In this document: positions 5,584 through 6,708 of the stretch, piece by piece
Layout of the letters: the number at the start of each line of letters is the position of its first letter
Numbering within the stretch: the stretch's first letter is position 1
The notes under the pieces: generated by a model
Told to the model about the DNA's origin: nothing
Database searches by the model: none
What the model saw: the letters and a program-made list of their open reading frames with translations, nothing else
Assembly (NCBI GenBank): GCA_937902695.1
Contig: CALFNI010000301.1
Location: 1 to 6,708 of the forward strand
Length of the DNA: 6,708 bases
Direction of reading: 5' to 3'
Source of the DNA: an uncultured Rhodanobacteraceae bacterium
GTDB lineage: Bacteria; Pseudomonadota; Gammaproteobacteria; Xanthomonadales; Rhodanobacteraceae
Made by a program: the position numbers and the translations under genes

Positions 5584-6708
5584 TCAGTCGACCTCGGCCG
5601 GCATCACCACGCCGCGCGGCAGCACGCGCGAGGCGAGCTTCGTATCGGTGCGGATCAGCGAGATCTCGTCGGCGAGGATGTGCGCCGCTTCGTCGAGGAC
5701 GACGTCGCGCTTTTCCTTGGCCGCCTGCTCGCGCTTGATGTCGTTCTCGATGCCGCGCTCGTCGGGCTGGAGGCCGTCGTCGTCCGCGGCGCCGCCGTTT
5801 TCGGCCGTGGCGTTCGGCTGCTGCGTCGTCGCCTTCGGGTTGTCGCTCTTGGTGTCCTGCATGATCTTCTGCTGCGTCTTGTGCGCAGGATCGGCCGACG
5901 GCGTCGCGCTCGCGCTCTCGCGCGCCTTGCGCTTGGCTTCTTCCTCGTCGCGCTGCTTCTTGCGCGCTTCCTCGTTGAGCGAAACGGTCTTCTCGGCGCG
6001 CATCGCGCGCGCGTCGGCGATTTCGGCGGCGAAGTTCTGCCATTCGAGATTCGTCTTCACGCGCGCATCGTGGCGCTCGACGAGCATCGGCACGATCGGC
6101 TTCAGATCGGCCGCCGGCTGATAGTGCGCGGGTGCGATCGACGTCCACGGCAGCGCGTTGTCGTAGCTCGACTCGCCGAACTCCGTTGCATCGACGGTCA
6201 GCGGGAAGCTGATGTCGGGCGTCACGCCGCGCAGCTGCGTCGAGCCGCCGTTGACGCGGAAGAACTGCGCGATCGTCATCTTGACTTCGCCGTACTCGGG
6301 CTTTTCGTTGTGCGCGACTTCGTCGAGGTCGACGAGGTTCTGCACGGTGCCCTTGCCGAACGTCGGCTCGCCGACGATGACGCCGCGGCCGTAATCCTGG
6401 ATCGCGGCGGCGAAGATCTCCGACGCCGACGCCGAGGCGCGATTGACGAGCACCGCGAGCGGGCCGTCCCAGGCCATGCCGGGATGCGGGTCTTCCTCTT
6501 CCTCGACCTGGCCGGTGGCGTTGCGCACCTGCACGACCGGACCCTTGTCGATGAAGAGGCCCGTGAGGTCCGTCGCTTCGGCAAGCGAGCCGCCGCCGTT
6601 GTTGCGCAGGTCGACGATGACGCCGTCGACCTTTTCCTTCTTGAGCTCGCCGAGCAGCTTTTCGACGTCGCGCGTCGCGCTCTTGTAGTCCGCGTCGCCG
6701 CGGCGGCG
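5584..6708 (-). CDS. prc: Tail-specific protease Prc/Tsp, S41 family (partial, N-terminus outside window)
   Basis: The frame is open from the right edge to the TGA at 5586-5584, giving the last 374 residues; E. coli Prc has about 680. Fragment residues 24-65 carry the S41 core (VDGVIVDLRNNGGGSLAEA, then TGLFIDKGPVVQV). The catalytic signature follows: NRASASASEIFAAAIQDYGR, with the nucleophile at fragment Ser94 (middle Ser of SASAS, codon near 6429), and GEPTFGKGTVQ with the general-base Lys119 (codon near 6354). The 25-residue spacing equals that of the E. coli Ser/Lys dyad. From DNALPW onward comes the Prc-specific C-terminal domain (DNALPWTSIAPAHY, LEWQNFAAEI, VVLDEAAHILAD). Prc is a periplasmic protease that degrades or trims proteins from nonpolar C-termini, including lipoproteins and peptidoglycan hydrolases. 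The PDZ domain and signal sequence lie outside the window. A long charged linker near fragment residues 240-310 looks longer than in E. coli. The dense catalytic match makes the assignment firm. Confidence 0.95.
   Translation of the reverse strand, partial: RRRGDADYKSATRDVEKLLGELKKEKVDGVIVDLRNNGGGSLAEATDLTGLFIDKGPVVQVRNATGQVEEEEDPHPGMAWDGPLAVLVNRASASASEIFAAAIQDYGRGVIVGEPTFGKGTVQNLVDLDEVAHNEKPEYGEVKMTIAQFFRVNGGSTQLRGVTPDISFPLTVDATEFGESSYDNALPWTSIAPAHYQPAADLKPIVPMLVERHDARVKTNLEWQNFAAEIADARAMRAEKTVSLNEEARKKQRDEEEAKRKARESASATPSADPAHKTQQKIMQDTKSDNPKATTQQPNATAENGGAADDDGLQPDERGIENDIKREQAAKEKRDVVLDEAAHILADEISLIRTDTKLASRVLPRGVVMPAEVD

Noticed and set aside
3791..6121. 776-codon plus-strand open frame antisense to the propeller and prc genes
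   Set aside because: It runs across two well-supported genes and the terminator between them, and its product is Arg/Ala-rich without motifs. It is a by-product of high GC and lack of stop codons in the antisense frame.

Overview
The window is high-GC bacterial DNA with third codon positions strongly biased to G/C, so long spurious open frames run opposite or beside almost every real gene. The best taxonomic clue is the tail-specific protease at the right edge: it has the Prc catalytic signature and the Prc-type C-terminal domain, whose best-known form is gammaproteobacterial. With high GC and a secreted SpvB-N/FG-GAP protein, this suggests a GC-rich gammaproteobacterium, perhaps of the Lysobacterales (Xanthomonadales). 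That placement is inference.

Layout, left to right. (1) 1-1940, minus strand: the first 646 residues of a large secreted protein with an SpvB/TcdB-type N-terminal domain and D-x-D-G-D-G (FG-GAP/VCBS) loops; its C-terminus lies beyond the left edge. (2) 1941-2143: a divergent intergenic region with a perfect 8-bp hairpin beside the ribosome binding site of gene 1 and a 10-bp palindrome in the leader of gene 3. (3) About 2144-2812, plus strand: a regulator with a PAS-like N-terminus and a LuxR-type C-terminal helix-turn-helix. (4) 2813-3292, minus: a small exported protein of unknown function whose stop codon directly abuts that of the regulator. (5) 3305-5443, minus: a 712-residue exported beta-propeller protein with six FG-GAP-like loops, 12 nt upstream of gene 4 and almost certainly in one operon with it. 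(6) 5444-5583: an intergenic gap holding a clear rho-independent terminator for the next gene. (7) 5584-6708, minus: the C-terminal 374 residues of the periplasmic tail-specific protease Prc (Tsp).

Prc is a housekeeping envelope protease and is separated from the rest by its terminator. The other four genes could form an accessory module: a regulator divergent from a large SpvB-N surface or toxin-delivery protein and convergent with an operon of two exported proteins. Nothing here proves that the regulator controls either neighbour. No RNA genes, CRISPR arrays, insertion sequences or attachment sites were seen. The most interesting item is the SpvB-N protein, whose decisive C-terminal half (RHS core, toxin tip or neither) is outside the window.
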